From positions 186,001 to 250,000 of the forward strand of contig CAVWQS010000008.1 in the NCBI GenBank assembly GCA_963757155.1: a stretch of DNA of 64,000 bases, written 5' to 3'. The stretch's first letter is position 1, and the number at the start of each line of letters is the position of its first letter. Below are positions 43,570 to 53,037 of this stretch, one piece after another. The DNA is from DASXQK01 sp963757155. GTDB taxonomy: Bacteria; Pseudomonadota; Alphaproteobacteria; Dongiales; Dongiaceae. The notes under the pieces are model-generated. The model did no database searches. It was not told the origin of the DNA and worked only from the letters and a program-made list of their open reading frames with translations. A program made the position numbers and the translations under genes.

Positions 43570-45609
43570 ATGCCCCGGGTCCGTCATTTTTTCCTTATAG
43601 CGCTGCTGCTGGTCGCCCTCGCGCCGCCGGCCTGGGCGGATTTTGCCGCCGCGGACAAGGCCTATCACGCTGGCGACTACAAGGCGGCCCTGGCCGAGCT
43701 CCAACCCCTGGCCAAGGCGGGCGATGCCAAAGCTCAGCGTCTCCTGGGCAAGATGTATGCCGATGGCCTCGGCCTCGACCAGGACTACAAGCAGGCCGCC
43801 CTCTGGTATCAGCGCAGCGCCAACCAGGGCTTTGCCGCTGCCATGGCGGATCTGGGCGATCTCTATTTCTACGGCAATGGCGTCCGCCAGGATCAGCGCG
43901 AGGCGCTGCGCTGGTACCGCCAGGGCGCCGATCACGGGGATCCGGAGGCCGAATACGACTACGGCCTCATCTTCCATGACGGTTCGGGGGGCCAGAAGCG
44001 CAGCTTCGACGCGGCCATGAAATGGTTCCTGCGGGCCGCCGCCCAGGGCCATGCCGCCGCCCTCAACATGGTCGGCTATATGCACGACATGGGCGAAGGG
44101 GTGAAGGAAGATCCGAGCGAGGCGGTGAAGTGGTACCAGAAGGCCGCCGAGAAGGGCTTCGAAGTGGCCGAGTACAATCTCGGCGTCATGTATCAGAGCG
44201 GTCGCGGGGTCGAGAAGAACCTGGCGACGGCCGCGCGCTGGTACCGCGCCGCCGCCGAACAGGGCGATTCCGATTCCCAGGCCTCGCTGGGATATCTCTA
44301 TGAGCAGGGCCTCGGCGTCGACTCCGATGTCGCCCAGGCGATCTCCTGGTACAAGGCCGCGGCCCGCCAGGGGTCGAGCCGCGCCCTGAACAATCTGGGC
44401 GTGCTCTATCACGACGGCACCGGCGTGCCGCGCAATCTGGTCTATGCCTATGTCCTCTATGCCCTGGCCGCGGACAAGGCCGAGGAATCCGACGACCGCA
44501 AGCTCGCCGACAGCAATCGCAACGACGTCGCCAAGGAGCTTTCCTCCACCGAGCTGGCCCAGGCCAAGGCCTTGCGCCAGCGGGCGGCAAGCAACCTGGC
44601 CCTGGTTCTGCCGCCGGGCCCCTCGGCGAATGTCGCCACCGGCCCCGATCGCCCCAAATCGCCCTCGGACGGCACGACGGCGCCCGGGACCTCCTCCAAG
44701 AATCCGGACAAATCCACGGCGGTGCCGACCCAGCCGAGCGGACCCGGCTCCCTCATCGGCACCGTCAAGACCGCCCTGGCCGCGCTCGGCTACGATCCGG
44801 GAAGCCGGGACAATACGCTGAACGACAAGACCGTCACCGCCATCAAGGCCTTCCAGAAGGACCGGAACCTGCCCCAGTCCGGCGAGATCTCCTCCGATCT
44901 CCTGGCCGCTTTGCTGGCCTCGCGCTTCGAGGCGAGCAACGTCAGCAAGACCGTGACCAACACGACGACCTCGCCCAAGCTGAAGCTCTATGCCACCGGC
45001 TCGGGCTTTTATGTCTCCGCCGCGGGACATATCGTCACCAATCAGCATGTGGTCGACGGCTGCATCGAGATGCGCCTGCCGAGCGGCGCCGTGGTGCAGG
45101 TCCTGGCCGTGGACAAGGCGAACGATCTGGCCCTGCTCAAGGGCCCCAAGCCCGGTGGCGAGGTCGCCCGCTTTCGCGACGGCCGCGGCGTGCGCACGGG
45201 GGATTCGATCCTGATCGCCGGATTCCCGCTGCGCGACGAGATTTCGAGCGAGCTCAATGTCACCACCGGCAATGTCAGCTCCCTGGCCGGCCCCGACAAC
45301 GACCGCACGCTGATTCAGATCACGGCCCCGGTCCAGCATGGCAATAGCGGCGGGCCGGTGCTGGATTTCGCAGGCCATGTCGTGGCGGTGGTGCAGTCGA
45401 AATTCGATCCCACGGCCGATACCGGCGAGGACAACACCATCGACGTGCCGCAGAACGTCAACTTCGCCGTCAGCGCCAATCTCCTGCGCTCCTTCCTGGA
45501 CGCCCAGGACGTCGACTACGAGAGCGAGCCCTCGGCCACCATGCTGACCGCCTCCGAGGTCGCCGCCCGGGCCCGGGAGTTCACCGTCTCGCTGGAGTGC
45601 TGGCAGTAG
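43570..45609 (+). CDS. Sel1-repeat, peptidoglycan-binding and trypsin-like protease fusion protein
   Basis: 679 aa, exported (signal MPRVRHFFLIALLLVALAPP, cleavage after AWA). Residues about 25-325 hold seven or eight Sel1 repeats (e.g. AALWYQRSANQGFAAAMADL, WYQKAAEKGFEVAEYNLG). A Pro/Ser/Thr-rich linker (350-390) leads to a PG_binding_1 domain (VKTALAALGYDPGSRDNTLN). The C-terminal serine protease domain has a full triad: His493 (TNQHVVDGC), Asp519 (NDLALLK) and Ser593 (QHGNSGGPV). Probably anchored at the periplasmic cell wall, with client recognition by Sel1 repeats; targets unknown. ATG 43570 is the only ATG upstream of the signal peptide. Confidence 0.9.
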   Translation: MPRVRHFFLIALLLVALAPPAWADFAAADKAYHAGDYKAALAELQPLAKAGDAKAQRLLGKMYADGLGLDQDYKQAALWYQRSANQGFAAAMADLGDLYFYGNGVRQDQREALRWYRQGADHGDPEAEYDYGLIFHDGSGGQKRSFDAAMKWFLRAAAQGHAAALNMVGYMHDMGEGVKEDPSEAVKWYQKAAEKGFEVAEYNLGVMYQSGRGVEKNLATAARWYRAAAEQGDSDSQASLGYLYEQGLGVDSDVAQAISWYKAAARQGSSRALNNLGVLYHDGTGVPRNLVYAYVLYALAADKAEESDDRKLADSNRNDVAKELSSTELAQAKALRQRAASNLALVLPPGPSANVATGPDRPKSPSDGTTAPGTSSKNPDKSTAVPTQPSGPGSLIGTVKTALAALGYDPGSRDNTLNDKTVTAIKAFQKDRNLPQSGEISSDLLAALLASRFEASNVSKTVTNTTTSPKLKLYATGSGFYVSAAGHIVTNQHVVDGCIEMRLPSGAVVQVLAVDKANDLALLKGPKPGGEVARFRDGRGVRTGDSILIAGFPLRDEISSELNVTTGNVSSLAGPDNDRTLIQITAPVQHGNSGGPVLDFAGHVVAVVQSKFDPTADTGEDNTIDVPQNVNFAVSANLLRSFLDAQDVDYESEPSATMLTASEVAARAREFTVSLECWQ

Positions 45610-45630
45610 GCGGGGCGCTGATCCTTCTAT

Positions 45631-45672
45631 CTCCCTCGCCCCCGGAGCGAGGGGGAAAGAAGTGAGGGGGAT
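45631..45672. repeat. Short GC-rich inverted repeat, family 2
   Basis: CTCCCTCGCCCCCGGAGCGA with GGGGGAAAGAAGTGAGGGGG directly after; CTCGCCCCC pairs with the following G-rich part. Resembles the first half of the element at 18137-18267. Lies between the convergent protease and tusA genes. Confidence 0.6.
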
Positions 45673-45676
45673 AGAG

Positions 45677-45928
45677 CTAAGGGGAATTGGGGATCGGCTT
45701 CTGCAGCGTGATGTGCAGCTCGCCGGCGTCCCAGGCGCTGTCCAGCAACAGGCACCCCGTCGTGTCGCAGAAATGGACGAAATCCTTCTCGGCGCCGGGG
45801 TCGGTGGCCAGGACGCGGAGGATGCCGCCGGGGGGCACTTCCTTCAGCGCCCGGCGCGCCTTCAGCACCGGCAGCGGGCATTTCAGCCCGCGCGCATCAA
45901 GGGTGGTATCGCTGACGGATTCACTCAT
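45677..45928 (-). CDS. tusA: TusA-family sulfurtransferase
   Basis: 83 aa cytosolic sulfur carrier. The signature LDARGLKCPLPVLKARRAL contains the active Cys in CPxP, which carries a persulfide; VLATDPGAEKDFVHFC is the second conserved strand. TusA members serve tRNA thiolation, molybdenum cofactor synthesis or sulfur oxidation. Divergent from soeABC, a molybdoenzyme for sulfite, so a role in sulfur trafficking or cofactor maturation is plausible (inference). Confidence 0.92.
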   Translation of the reverse strand: MSESVSDTTLDARGLKCPLPVLKARRALKEVPPGGILRVLATDPGAEKDFVHFCDTTGCLLLDSAWDAGELHITLQKPIPNSP

Positions 45929-46075
45929 GCTCCAACTCTCTCCTCGCCAAAGCTAGTCGCCGTCCCGGCGAATCGCCAGCGGCTTCTCCGGACAGCAGCC
46001 CCGGAACACTTGGACAGGCCATATCGGATTTGACCACCGGCCGCTTTGTCTCTTCTATGGCGCCAAACGAGGAGC

Positions 46076-48958
46076 ATGCCGCCCGTGTCGCCGGCCAAGG
46101 AACAGATCGAGCTCTCCCGCCCCATATCCGACGAGGTCAAATGCACGACCTGCTACATGTGCGCCTGCCGTTGCGGGATCAAGGTGCACCTGAAGGACGG
46201 GCGGATCCGCTATATCGAGGGTAACCGCGACCACCCCGTGAACAAGGGGGTGCTCTGCGGCAAGGGCTCGGCGGGGATCATGAACCACTATTCCCCTGCC
46301 CGGCTCTCCGCCCCGCTGCTGCGCGTCGGCCCGCGCGGCTCCGGCGAGTTCAAGGAGATCGGCTGGGACGAGGCCATGGGGATCGCCGTGGATTGGCTGG
46401 GCAAGATCCGCGCCCGCAATCCCCGCGAGCTCGCCCTCTTCACCGGGCGCGACCAGAGCCAGGCGCTGACCGGCTGGTGGGCGCAGCAGTTCGGCACGCC
46501 CAATTATTCCGCCCATGGCGGATTCTGCTCCGTCAACATGGCGGCCGCCGGGCTCTATACCCTCGGCGGCTCGTTCTGGGAATTCGGCGAGCCGGACTGG
46601 GAGCGCACGCGCTACTTCCTCATGTTCGGCGTCGCCGAAGACCATGACAGCAATCCGATCAAGATCGGCCTCGGCAAGCTGAAGGGCCGCGGCGCCAAAT
46701 TCGTCTCGGTCAATCCGGTCAAGACCGGCTATTCCGCCATCGCCGATGAATGGCTGGGCATCGATCCCGGCACGGACGGGCTCTTCGTCTTGTCGCTCGC
46801 CCATGAGCTGCTGCAGGCCGACCGCGTCGATCTCGATTTCCTCGCCCGCTATACCAACGCCCCCTGGCTGGTGGTGCGCAATCCGGGCGGGGCCGATGAC
46901 GGGCTTTTCGCGCGCGATGTCGCCGGCCATCCTCTCTGCTGGGACCGCAAGGGCGACCGGGCCATGGATGCCAATTCGCCGGAGGCCTCGCCGGTCATGG
47001 CCGGCGAGTTCACGCTGCCCGGCGGCAGGCGCGCCACCACCGTCTTCCAGCTCATGGCCGAGCGCTATCTGGATCCCCGTTACTCCCCCGATCGCGTGGC
47101 GGCGGAGATCGGCATTCCCGCTGCCACGATCCGGCGCGTGGCCGCGGAGCTCGCCCATGCCGCCTTCGAGGAGGAGATCACCCTCGACATCGCCTGGACC
47201 GATTGGGCCGGGCGGCGCCACGACAAGATGATCGGCCGGCCCGTCTCCATGCATGCCATGCGCGGGATCTCGGCCCATTCCAACGGCTTCCACACCTGCC
47301 GCGCGATCCATCTGCTGCAGATGCTGCTGGGGAGCATCGATTGCCCCGGGGGCTGGCGCTACAAGCCGCCTTTCCCGCGCCCCATCCCGCCCCATGTCAA
47401 GCCGACGGGGGAGAGCCGGCCGGGCGTTTCTCTCGGCGGACCCGTGCTCGGCTTTCCCACGGGGCCGGCGGACCTTCTCGTGGAGGCGGACGGCACGCCC
47501 CGGCGCATCGACAAGGCCTATAGCTGGGAGGCGCCGCTCGCCGCCCATGGGCTGATGCATATGGTGATCCGCAACGCCTGGGCGCGCGATCCCTATCCCA
47601 TCGATACGCTGTTCCTCTTCATGGCGAACATGGGCTGGAACTCGGCGATGAACACCTCGGGCACCGCCGAGATGCTGAGCGCGCGCGACGAGTTAGGGCA
47701 AGGCTATCGCATCCCCCATATCATCTACGCCGATGCCTTCTTCTCCGAGATGGTCGCTTATGCCGATCTCGTGCTGCCGGATACGACATATCTCGAGCGC
47801 CATGATTGCATCTCGCTGCTCGACCGCCCCATCAGCAAGGCCGATGCCGCGGGCGACGCCATCCGCCAGCCGGTGGTGGCGCCCGATCGCGATGTGCGCC
47901 CCTTCCAGGATGTGATGATCGATCTGGGCGCGCGGCTGGGTCTGCCGGGACTCATCGATCTCGACGGCAAGCCGAAATATCCCGGGCTCTATGCCGACTA
48001 CATCGTCAATCATCAGCGCAAGCCCGGCATCGGCATGCTCGCGGGATGGCGCGGGGCGGACGGCAGCAAGCATGGCAGCGGCGAGCCGAATCCGAACCAG
48101 CTCGAGCGCTACATCGCCAATGGCTGCTTCTGGCAGCACGAGATTCCCGAGAGCCAGGCCTATTTCCGCCATGCCAACAAGGACTATCTGGAATGGGCGG
48201 TCTCCATGGGCTTCATCGATCAGCCCGAGCCCGTGGTGCTGCAGATCTACAGCGAGATACTGCAGAAATTCCGCCTCGCCGCCGAAGGCCATGGCGCGGT
48301 GCAGCCGCCCGAACGCGACCGCCCGCGCATCGCGGCTTATTTCGATCCGCTGCCCCTGTGGTACCGGCCCCTGGAACAGGCTGCGGCGGTCGCGGCCGAG
48401 GAATTCCCCCTCTACGCCATCACCCAGCGGCCCATGGCCATGTATCATTCCTGGGGTTCGCAGAATGCCTGGCTGCGTCAGATCTACGGCTCCAATCGCC
48501 TGTTCGTGAATCGGCGCATGGCCGAGGGGCTGGGATTGGCGGATGACGATTGGGTCTGGATCGAAAGCGCCCAGGGCCAGGTCAAGGCGCAGATCCGCCT
48601 GATGGAGGGCGTCAACACGCATACGGTCTGGACCTGGAACGCCATCGGCAAGCGGGCCGGCGCCTGGAACCTCTCCCCCGAGGCGCCGGAGACCAAGCGC
48701 GGCTTCCTGCTCAACCATGTGATCTCGGAGCTGCTGCCCGCCCAGCCCGGCGGCTATCGCTATTCCAACAGCGATCCGGTGACGGGCCAGGCCGCCTGGT
48801 ACGATCTGAAGGTCCGCCTGGTCAAGGCAAGCGAAGATGAGGCGGCGGAGACCTCGCCGCAATTCATGCCGCTGCCGCGTCCGCCGGGCATGGCGCCGGC
48901 GCCCGGCATCCTGCGCTACGGCGCCCGCTTCCGTGGCCGGCGGGAGACCGCGCGATGA
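46076..48958 (+). CDS. soeA: Molybdopterin oxidoreductase catalytic subunit, cytoplasmic sulfite dehydrogenase SoeA type
   Basis: 960 aa member of the DMSO reductase superfamily. The N-terminal iron-sulfur motif is CTTCYMCACRCGIKVHL, with the fourth Cys in GVLCGKGSAG. No twin-arginine signal precedes it, so the enzyme is cytoplasmic, as SoeA is. Molybdopterin-binding segments include LFMANMGWNSAMNTSG, DLVLPDTTYLERHD and WTWNAIGKRAGAWNLS. Together with SoeB and SoeC it oxidises sulfite to sulfate and feeds quinone. The GAGGAG at 46069 is too close to the ATG (46076) and better fits a GTG at 46085. Stop overlaps soeB by four bases. Confidence 0.87.
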   Translation: MPPVSPAKEQIELSRPISDEVKCTTCYMCACRCGIKVHLKDGRIRYIEGNRDHPVNKGVLCGKGSAGIMNHYSPARLSAPLLRVGPRGSGEFKEIGWDEAMGIAVDWLGKIRARNPRELALFTGRDQSQALTGWWAQQFGTPNYSAHGGFCSVNMAAAGLYTLGGSFWEFGEPDWERTRYFLMFGVAEDHDSNPIKIGLGKLKGRGAKFVSVNPVKTGYSAIADEWLGIDPGTDGLFVLSLAHELLQADRVDLDFLARYTNAPWLVVRNPGGADDGLFARDVAGHPLCWDRKGDRAMDANSPEASPVMAGEFTLPGGRRATTVFQLMAERYLDPRYSPDRVAAEIGIPAATIRRVAAELAHAAFEEEITLDIAWTDWAGRRHDKMIGRPVSMHAMRGISAHSNGFHTCRAIHLLQMLLGSIDCPGGWRYKPPFPRPIPPHVKPTGESRPGVSLGGPVLGFPTGPADLLVEADGTPRRIDKAYSWEAPLAAHGLMHMVIRNAWARDPYPIDTLFLFMANMGWNSAMNTSGTAEMLSARDELGQGYRIPHIIYADAFFSEMVAYADLVLPDTTYLERHDCISLLDRPISKADAAGDAIRQPVVAPDRDVRPFQDVMIDLGARLGLPGLIDLDGKPKYPGLYADYIVNHQRKPGIGMLAGWRGADGSKHGSGEPNPNQLERYIANGCFWQHEIPESQAYFRHANKDYLEWAVSMGFIDQPEPVVLQIYSEILQKFRLAAEGHGAVQPPERDRPRIAAYFDPLPLWYRPLEQAAAVAAEEFPLYAITQRPMAMYHSWGSQNAWLRQIYGSNRLFVNRRMAEGLGLADDDWVWIESAQGQVKAQIRLMEGVNTHTVWTWNAIGKRAGAWNLSPEAPETKRGFLLNHVISELLPAQPGGYRYSNSDPVTGQAAWYDLKVRLVKASEDEAAETSPQFMPLPRPPGMAPAPGILRYGARFRGRRETAR

Positions 48959-49704
48959 CCAGCCTGCCGCCGCCCGGGGCCAAGAAGCTCGGCCTCGTCA
49001 TCGATCTCGACATCTGCGTGGGATGTCATGCCTGCGCCGTCAATTGCAAGGAATGGAACAGCGGCGGGCATATGGCGCCGCTGACCGATCTCGATCCCTA
49101 CGGCCCCAATCCCCTGGGCGTCTGGTTCAACCGCATCCACAGCTTCGAGGCCGGCGAAGGCGGCGAGAGCCGCACGGTGCATTTCCCCCGCTCCTGCCTG
49201 CATTGCGAGCAGCCCGCCTGCGTCGAAGTCTGCCCGACCGGCGCCTCCTACAAGCGGGCCGAGGACGGCATCGTCCTGGTCAATGAGAGCATCTGCATCG
49301 GCTGCAAGCTCTGCTCCTGGGCCTGTCCCTATGGCGCGCGGGAATACGACTACGATGTCGGCGTCATGAAGAAATGCACGCTCTGCATCGACAAGATCTA
49401 CAACGAGACCCTCGATGAAGCCGACCGCGTGCCGGCCTGCGTCGCCACCTGCCCCGTCTCGGCGCGGCATTTCGGCGATCTCGGCGATCCCAACTCCGAT
49501 GTCTCGATCCTGGTCGCGGAGCGCGAGGGTTATGCGCTCATGCCCGAGATGGGCTACAAGCCGGTGAACCGCTATCTGCCGCCGCGCCCGCGCCGCGATG
49601 CCGCCTGCGCCGGCGAGACGCCCGCGGCCCTCGCGCCGAGCCCGCAAGTACCGGCGGGGGCCCATCCCTTCCTCCGCTGGATCGATCGGGTCCTATCGCG
49701 CTGA
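48955..49704 (+). CDS. soeB: 4Fe-4S ferredoxin-type electron transfer subunit SoeB
   Basis: 249 aa. Four cysteine clusters bind four [4Fe-4S] centres: CVGCHACAVNCKEWN, CLHCEQPACVEVCPTGA, CIGCKLCSWACPYGAREYD, and CTLCIDKIY paired with ACVATCPVSA. It links the molybdenum subunit to the membrane anchor. Starts inside the end of soeA (ATGA) and precedes soeC by four bases, so one operon. Confidence 0.92.
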   Translation: MTSLPPPGAKKLGLVIDLDICVGCHACAVNCKEWNSGGHMAPLTDLDPYGPNPLGVWFNRIHSFEAGEGGESRTVHFPRSCLHCEQPACVEVCPTGASYKRAEDGIVLVNESICIGCKLCSWACPYGAREYDYDVGVMKKCTLCIDKIYNETLDEADRVPACVATCPVSARHFGDLGDPNSDVSILVAEREGYALMPEMGYKPVNRYLPPRPRRDAACAGETPAALAPSPQVPAGAHPFLRWIDRVLSR

Positions 49705-49708
49705 TCCC

Positions 49709-50648
49709 ATGCATCCCGCTCTTTCCGTCATCCTCTTCACCACCGCCTCGGGCGCCGGCTACGGGCTGCTGTTCCTGATCGGACTGCTGACCGGGACAAG
49801 CTTCTTGCCGGAGAGCCGCTGGTTTGCCGTAGCGGCCTTCGGGCTTTCTCTCGGCGCGATCTCCTTCGGCCTGCTCGCCTCCACCTTCCACCTCGGCCGG
49901 CCCGAACGCGCCTGGCGCGCCTTCTCCCAATGGCGAACCTCCTGGCTGTCGCGCGAGGGCGTGGCCTCGGTCATCGCCTACCTGCCGGCGGGGCTGCTCG
50001 CCCTCGACTGGATCTTCCGCGGCCAGGCCGTGGCCTGGCTCGGCTGGCTGACGGCACTGATGTCGGTGAGTCACGGTCTACTGCACCGCCATGATCTATG
50101 CCTCCCTGAAGCCGATCCCGCGCTGGCACCATCCCTGGGTGCCGGTGAATTATCTCCTGCTCGGGCTGATGACCGGGGCGCTGCTGCTGCAGGCACTGCT
50201 CGGTCTCTTCGGCAGGCTGCCGCCGCCGGTCTCCTGGTTTACCGATGTCGTGCTCGTCGTCGCTCTGGCGGCCAAGCTCGCCTATTGGCAGGCCATCGAC
50301 CGCGCGCCGGCGACCAGCACGGCGGAAAGCGCCACGGGCCTGGGCGCGCTGGGCCGCGTGCGCCTGCTGGAGGCGCCCCATACCGAGGACAATTACCTCA
50401 TGAAGGAGATGGGCCATACCATCGCCCGCAAGCATGCCGGCAAGCTGCGCCGCCTCGCCATCGGCTTCGGATTCCTGCTGCCGCTGCTGCTGAGCCTGCT
50501 CTGCCCCGCTGTGCCCCCGCTGGCGGCAGCGCTGGTGGCCGTTCTCGCGGCCGTTTCAGGGCTGTGCGGCGTGCTGCTGGAACGCTGGCTCTTCTTCGCC
50601 GAGGCCAAGCACAGCGTCACCCTCTACTACGGTGCCGCGGCGGTTTAG
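49709..50648 (+). pseudogene. soeC: DmsC-like membrane anchor subunit SoeC, frameshifted
   Basis: About 312 aa after repair, with eight helices, e.g. GYGLLFLIGLLTGTSFL and VNYLLLGLMTGALLLQALLG. STFHLGRPERAWRAFSQWRT is the signature of DmsC-type quinone-binding anchors. One extra A near 50069 breaks the frame in the fourth helix; deleting it gives LMSVVTVYCTAMIYASLKP and restores the family length. HTEDNYLMKEMGHTIARKHA is a conserved cytoplasmic loop. Would pass electrons from SoeB to quinone. If the insertion is real, the enzyme would have no anchor. Confidence 0.87.
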
Positions 50649-50690
50649 GCGGTCGGACAAGTGCACGGCGACGAGCGCGTCGCGTTCACC

Positions 50691-51168
50691 TCACCTCGGG
50701 CGGACGATCGCGGATTCGGCCCAGGATTGATCGAAGGGCACGTTGTAATTGACCACGAAGTCGATCTTCTTGAACCGCCATGCGCCATTGATGCGAACAT
50801 ACTGTTCGTCGTAGTCACCGAGCAACCAGCGGCTCACCTTCTTGCCCTCCTCCATCATGGTGCAGGGCATGAGAATGCGCCACTTGCCGGTGCCGCTATC
50901 GCCGTCCACCTCGATGATGAAATTCATGGCGAGATGTGCCGCAAAGACGATCTGCGCGGAGATCCCGCCGAAGAAGGCTTCGAGCGCGGGGCGGCCCACA
51001 TGGTGACCGAAATCCCTGCTGGTCCAGATCGCGTCGTCGACGAAAAAGCGATCCGAGCTTGTCTGGGGGATAGCCGAGGTCGCAGTAGTTCATGTAGACA
51101 TGCTTCAGCTTCTTGATCGCCTCGATCGATTCCAGGCGGTCGATGCGTTTTGCAAGATCGTCGCTCAT
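50691..51168 (-). pseudogene. SnoaL/BaiE-like NTF2-fold protein, frameshifted
   Basis: About 158 aa after repair. N-terminal helices RIDRLESIEAIKKLKHVYMN, then CDLGYPPDKLGSLFVDDAIW once one T is deleted from the T run opposite 51043-51047; continues DFGHHVGRPALEAFF and YVRINGAWRFKKIDFVVNY. This matches SnoaL_4-type NTF2-fold enzymes such as dehydratases and cyclases of ring systems (BaiE-like). Last gene of a long catabolic operon. ATG 51168 has AGGAG nine bases upstream. Reaction unknown. Confidence 0.78.
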
Positions 51169-51267
51169 CTCAAAATCTCCTGACCCGACCCGGCTCATGC
51201 AGCCAGGTGCGATGTACCCATAGGCGCGTCCGCGAGGAACGGCTGATCCGCCATTCGCTCCGAACGC

Positions 51268-52014
51268 CTACCACATGCCGCCGAGAGCGACGGTGATCGC
51301 CTCGCCGTTCACGCCCCCGGCCGCGTCGCTGCACAGGAACGCGATCACCTCCGCGACCTCGCGCGGCTCCAACACCCGGTTCTGCGGGTAGATGGCGGCG
51401 CGCTCGCGCCACACCTCCTCGACGCTGATGCCGCGCCGATCGGCCTCCGTCTTCGCCGAGCGCTCGGCCATTGCGGTTCGCACCCAGCCCGGCAGCACGG
51501 CGTTGGATGTGACTCCGAACGGCCCAGCGTCCTGGGCGACCGCGCGAGCGAGTCCGAGAACGCCATGCTTGGACGCCGTGTAAGCGCTGCCGGAGCGCTC
51601 CGCTTTCTCGCCCGCGGTCGAGCTCGTGAATACGACCCGGCCGAAGCCGCGCTTGCACATGCCGCCCACCGTCAGCCGGGCAAGTTCGAACGGACCGTCG
51701 AGATTGATCCGCATCGTCTCGCGCCAGACCTCGGGATCCTGCTCCCACACGAGCCGTTCGTGGGCCGAGCCGATGCCGTGGTTCACGACGAGCAGGTCGA
51801 TCGGCCCCAACCGGCCCTCGGTCTCGGCGACGGCCTGGGCGCAGCCCTGGGCGGTCCCGAGGTCAGCCGCGACATATTCGAGACCAACTTCCGCCAATTC
51901 CCCAGCGCTGCGAGACACGATCATCACGCGCGCTCCCGCTGCGGACAGCAGGAGCGCCGCCTCGCGCCCGATTCCCCGGCCGCCGCCCGTGACCAGCGCC
52001 ACACGCCCCTTCAT
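51268..52014 (-). CDS. SDR-family oxidoreductase (third of the operon)
   Basis: 248 aa short-chain dehydrogenase: TGGGRGIGREA cofactor motif, NHG in place of the usual NAG, catalytic Ser in VFTSSTAGEKAE and YTASKHGVLG with Tyr and Lys. C-terminal GGVNGEAITVALGGMW is typical of FabG-like enzymes. The NNAG-to-NHG change in strand 4 is uncommon. Cotranscribed with the deacetylase 49 bases upstream. Confidence 0.88.
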   Translation of the reverse strand: MKGRVALVTGGGRGIGREAALLLSAAGARVMIVSRSAGELAEVGLEYVAADLGTAQGCAQAVAETEGRLGPIDLLVVNHGIGSAHERLVWEQDPEVWRETMRINLDGPFELARLTVGGMCKRGFGRVVFTSSTAGEKAERSGSAYTASKHGVLGLARAVAQDAGPFGVTSNAVLPGWVRTAMAERSAKTEADRRGISVEEVWRERAAIYPQNRVLEPREVAEVIAFLCSDAAGGVNGEAITVALGGMW

Positions 52015-52063
52015 CCGTCAACTCCCCTGTCTATCGCAAATCCGGACAGCAAATGATCGTGGA

Positions 52064-53005
52064 TCAGGGCTTGGGGACTTGCTCCGCGAAGCTCCGTGCA
52101 ATGTCGATTCTGCGCATGAACACGACGTCATCGAAGCCCTGGGCGTATTTGATGAATCGCGCCAAGGCATCCGACCGAGCCGGATTGCCGGTGATCCTCG
52201 GATGCAATCCGACCGACATCATTCGTCCAAGGTCGTCGCCGTCATTGCGCAGCCGGTCGAGACAGGCCTTGGCCGTTTCAAAGAAATGTTCCGGGCTGCC
52301 GTAGCCGGTCCCCAGGATGTAGCGCGCGTCGTTGACCACGAGCGAATACGGCACGACCAGATGAGTGCGGCCGTGGACCTTGGTCCAATACGGCAGATCG
52401 TCATTGTAGGTGTCGGAATCGTAGAGGAAACCGCCCTCCTCGACAACGAGTTGGCGGGTGTTGACGCTCATTTCCCGGCAATACCAGCCGAGCGGCCGCG
52501 CACCCGTGGTCTTCTCGATGGAAACGATCGCGCGTTTGATCGCCTCCCTCTCTTCCTCCATGTTCATTTCGTAGTGGTTGCTCCAGCGATAGCCATGGCC
52601 GGCCACCTCGTCGCCGCGGGCTGCCAATTTCGCGGCCACCGCGGGATTGCGCTCGAGCGCCACGGCGGCGCCGAAGAACGTGACGGGAATGCCGGCCGCG
52701 TCGAATATCCGGAACATCCGCCAGATCCCGGCGCGCGAGCCATACTCGTACATGGACTCGACAGCGAGGTCTCTTTGATCGTCCACGGCAAAGGGCAGTT
52801 CATACATGCCGTCGTTGACCTGGTCGCCCATCGCGAAGGTCTTCTCCGACCCTTCCTCGTAGTTGACCACGACCTGCACGGCCACCTTGGCGCCGTTCTG
52901 CCAGCGCACGCGCGGCGGATGCTCGCCATATCCGACCAGCTCGCGTGGCAGGCCCGGCACATCGTCGATATCCGTCTGGCGGAAGAACTGTGGATTGAGT
53001 TTCAT
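52064..53005 (-). CDS. PuuE-like polysaccharide deacetylase family hydrolase
   Basis: 313 aa. N-terminal VQVVVNYEEGSEKTF, then YEYGSRAGIWRMFRIFDAAG and VTFFGAAVALERNP with GDEVAGHGYRWSNH, the layout of the metal-dispensable allantoinase PuuE and similar cyclic-imide or cytosolic NodB-like hydrolases, where GHGWRW is the hallmark. YDSDTYNDDLPYW and MMSVGLHPRITGNPAR follow. Acts in the cytosol (no signal), so a ring-opening amide hydrolase is more likely than a cell-wall deacetylase. ATG 53005 after GAGGG. In operon with an amidase, SDRs and a Liv importer. Confidence 0.85.
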   Translation of the reverse strand: MKLNPQFFRQTDIDDVPGLPRELVGYGEHPPRVRWQNGAKVAVQVVVNYEEGSEKTFAMGDQVNDGMYELPFAVDDQRDLAVESMYEYGSRAGIWRMFRIFDAAGIPVTFFGAAVALERNPAVAAKLAARGDEVAGHGYRWSNHYEMNMEEEREAIKRAIVSIEKTTGARPLGWYCREMSVNTRQLVVEEGGFLYDSDTYNDDLPYWTKVHGRTHLVVPYSLVVNDARYILGTGYGSPEHFFETAKACLDRLRNDGDDLGRMMSVGLHPRITGNPARSDALARFIKYAQGFDDVVFMRRIDIARSFAEQVPKP

Positions 53006-53037
53006 GCCTTGATTTCCCTCTCTGAAGCGCCGGAATG

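Noticed and set aside
46055..47560. A 501-codon minus-strand frame inside soeA
   Set aside because: Composition (many Gly, Ala, Arg and His) is of antisense type and soeA is complete on the other strand.
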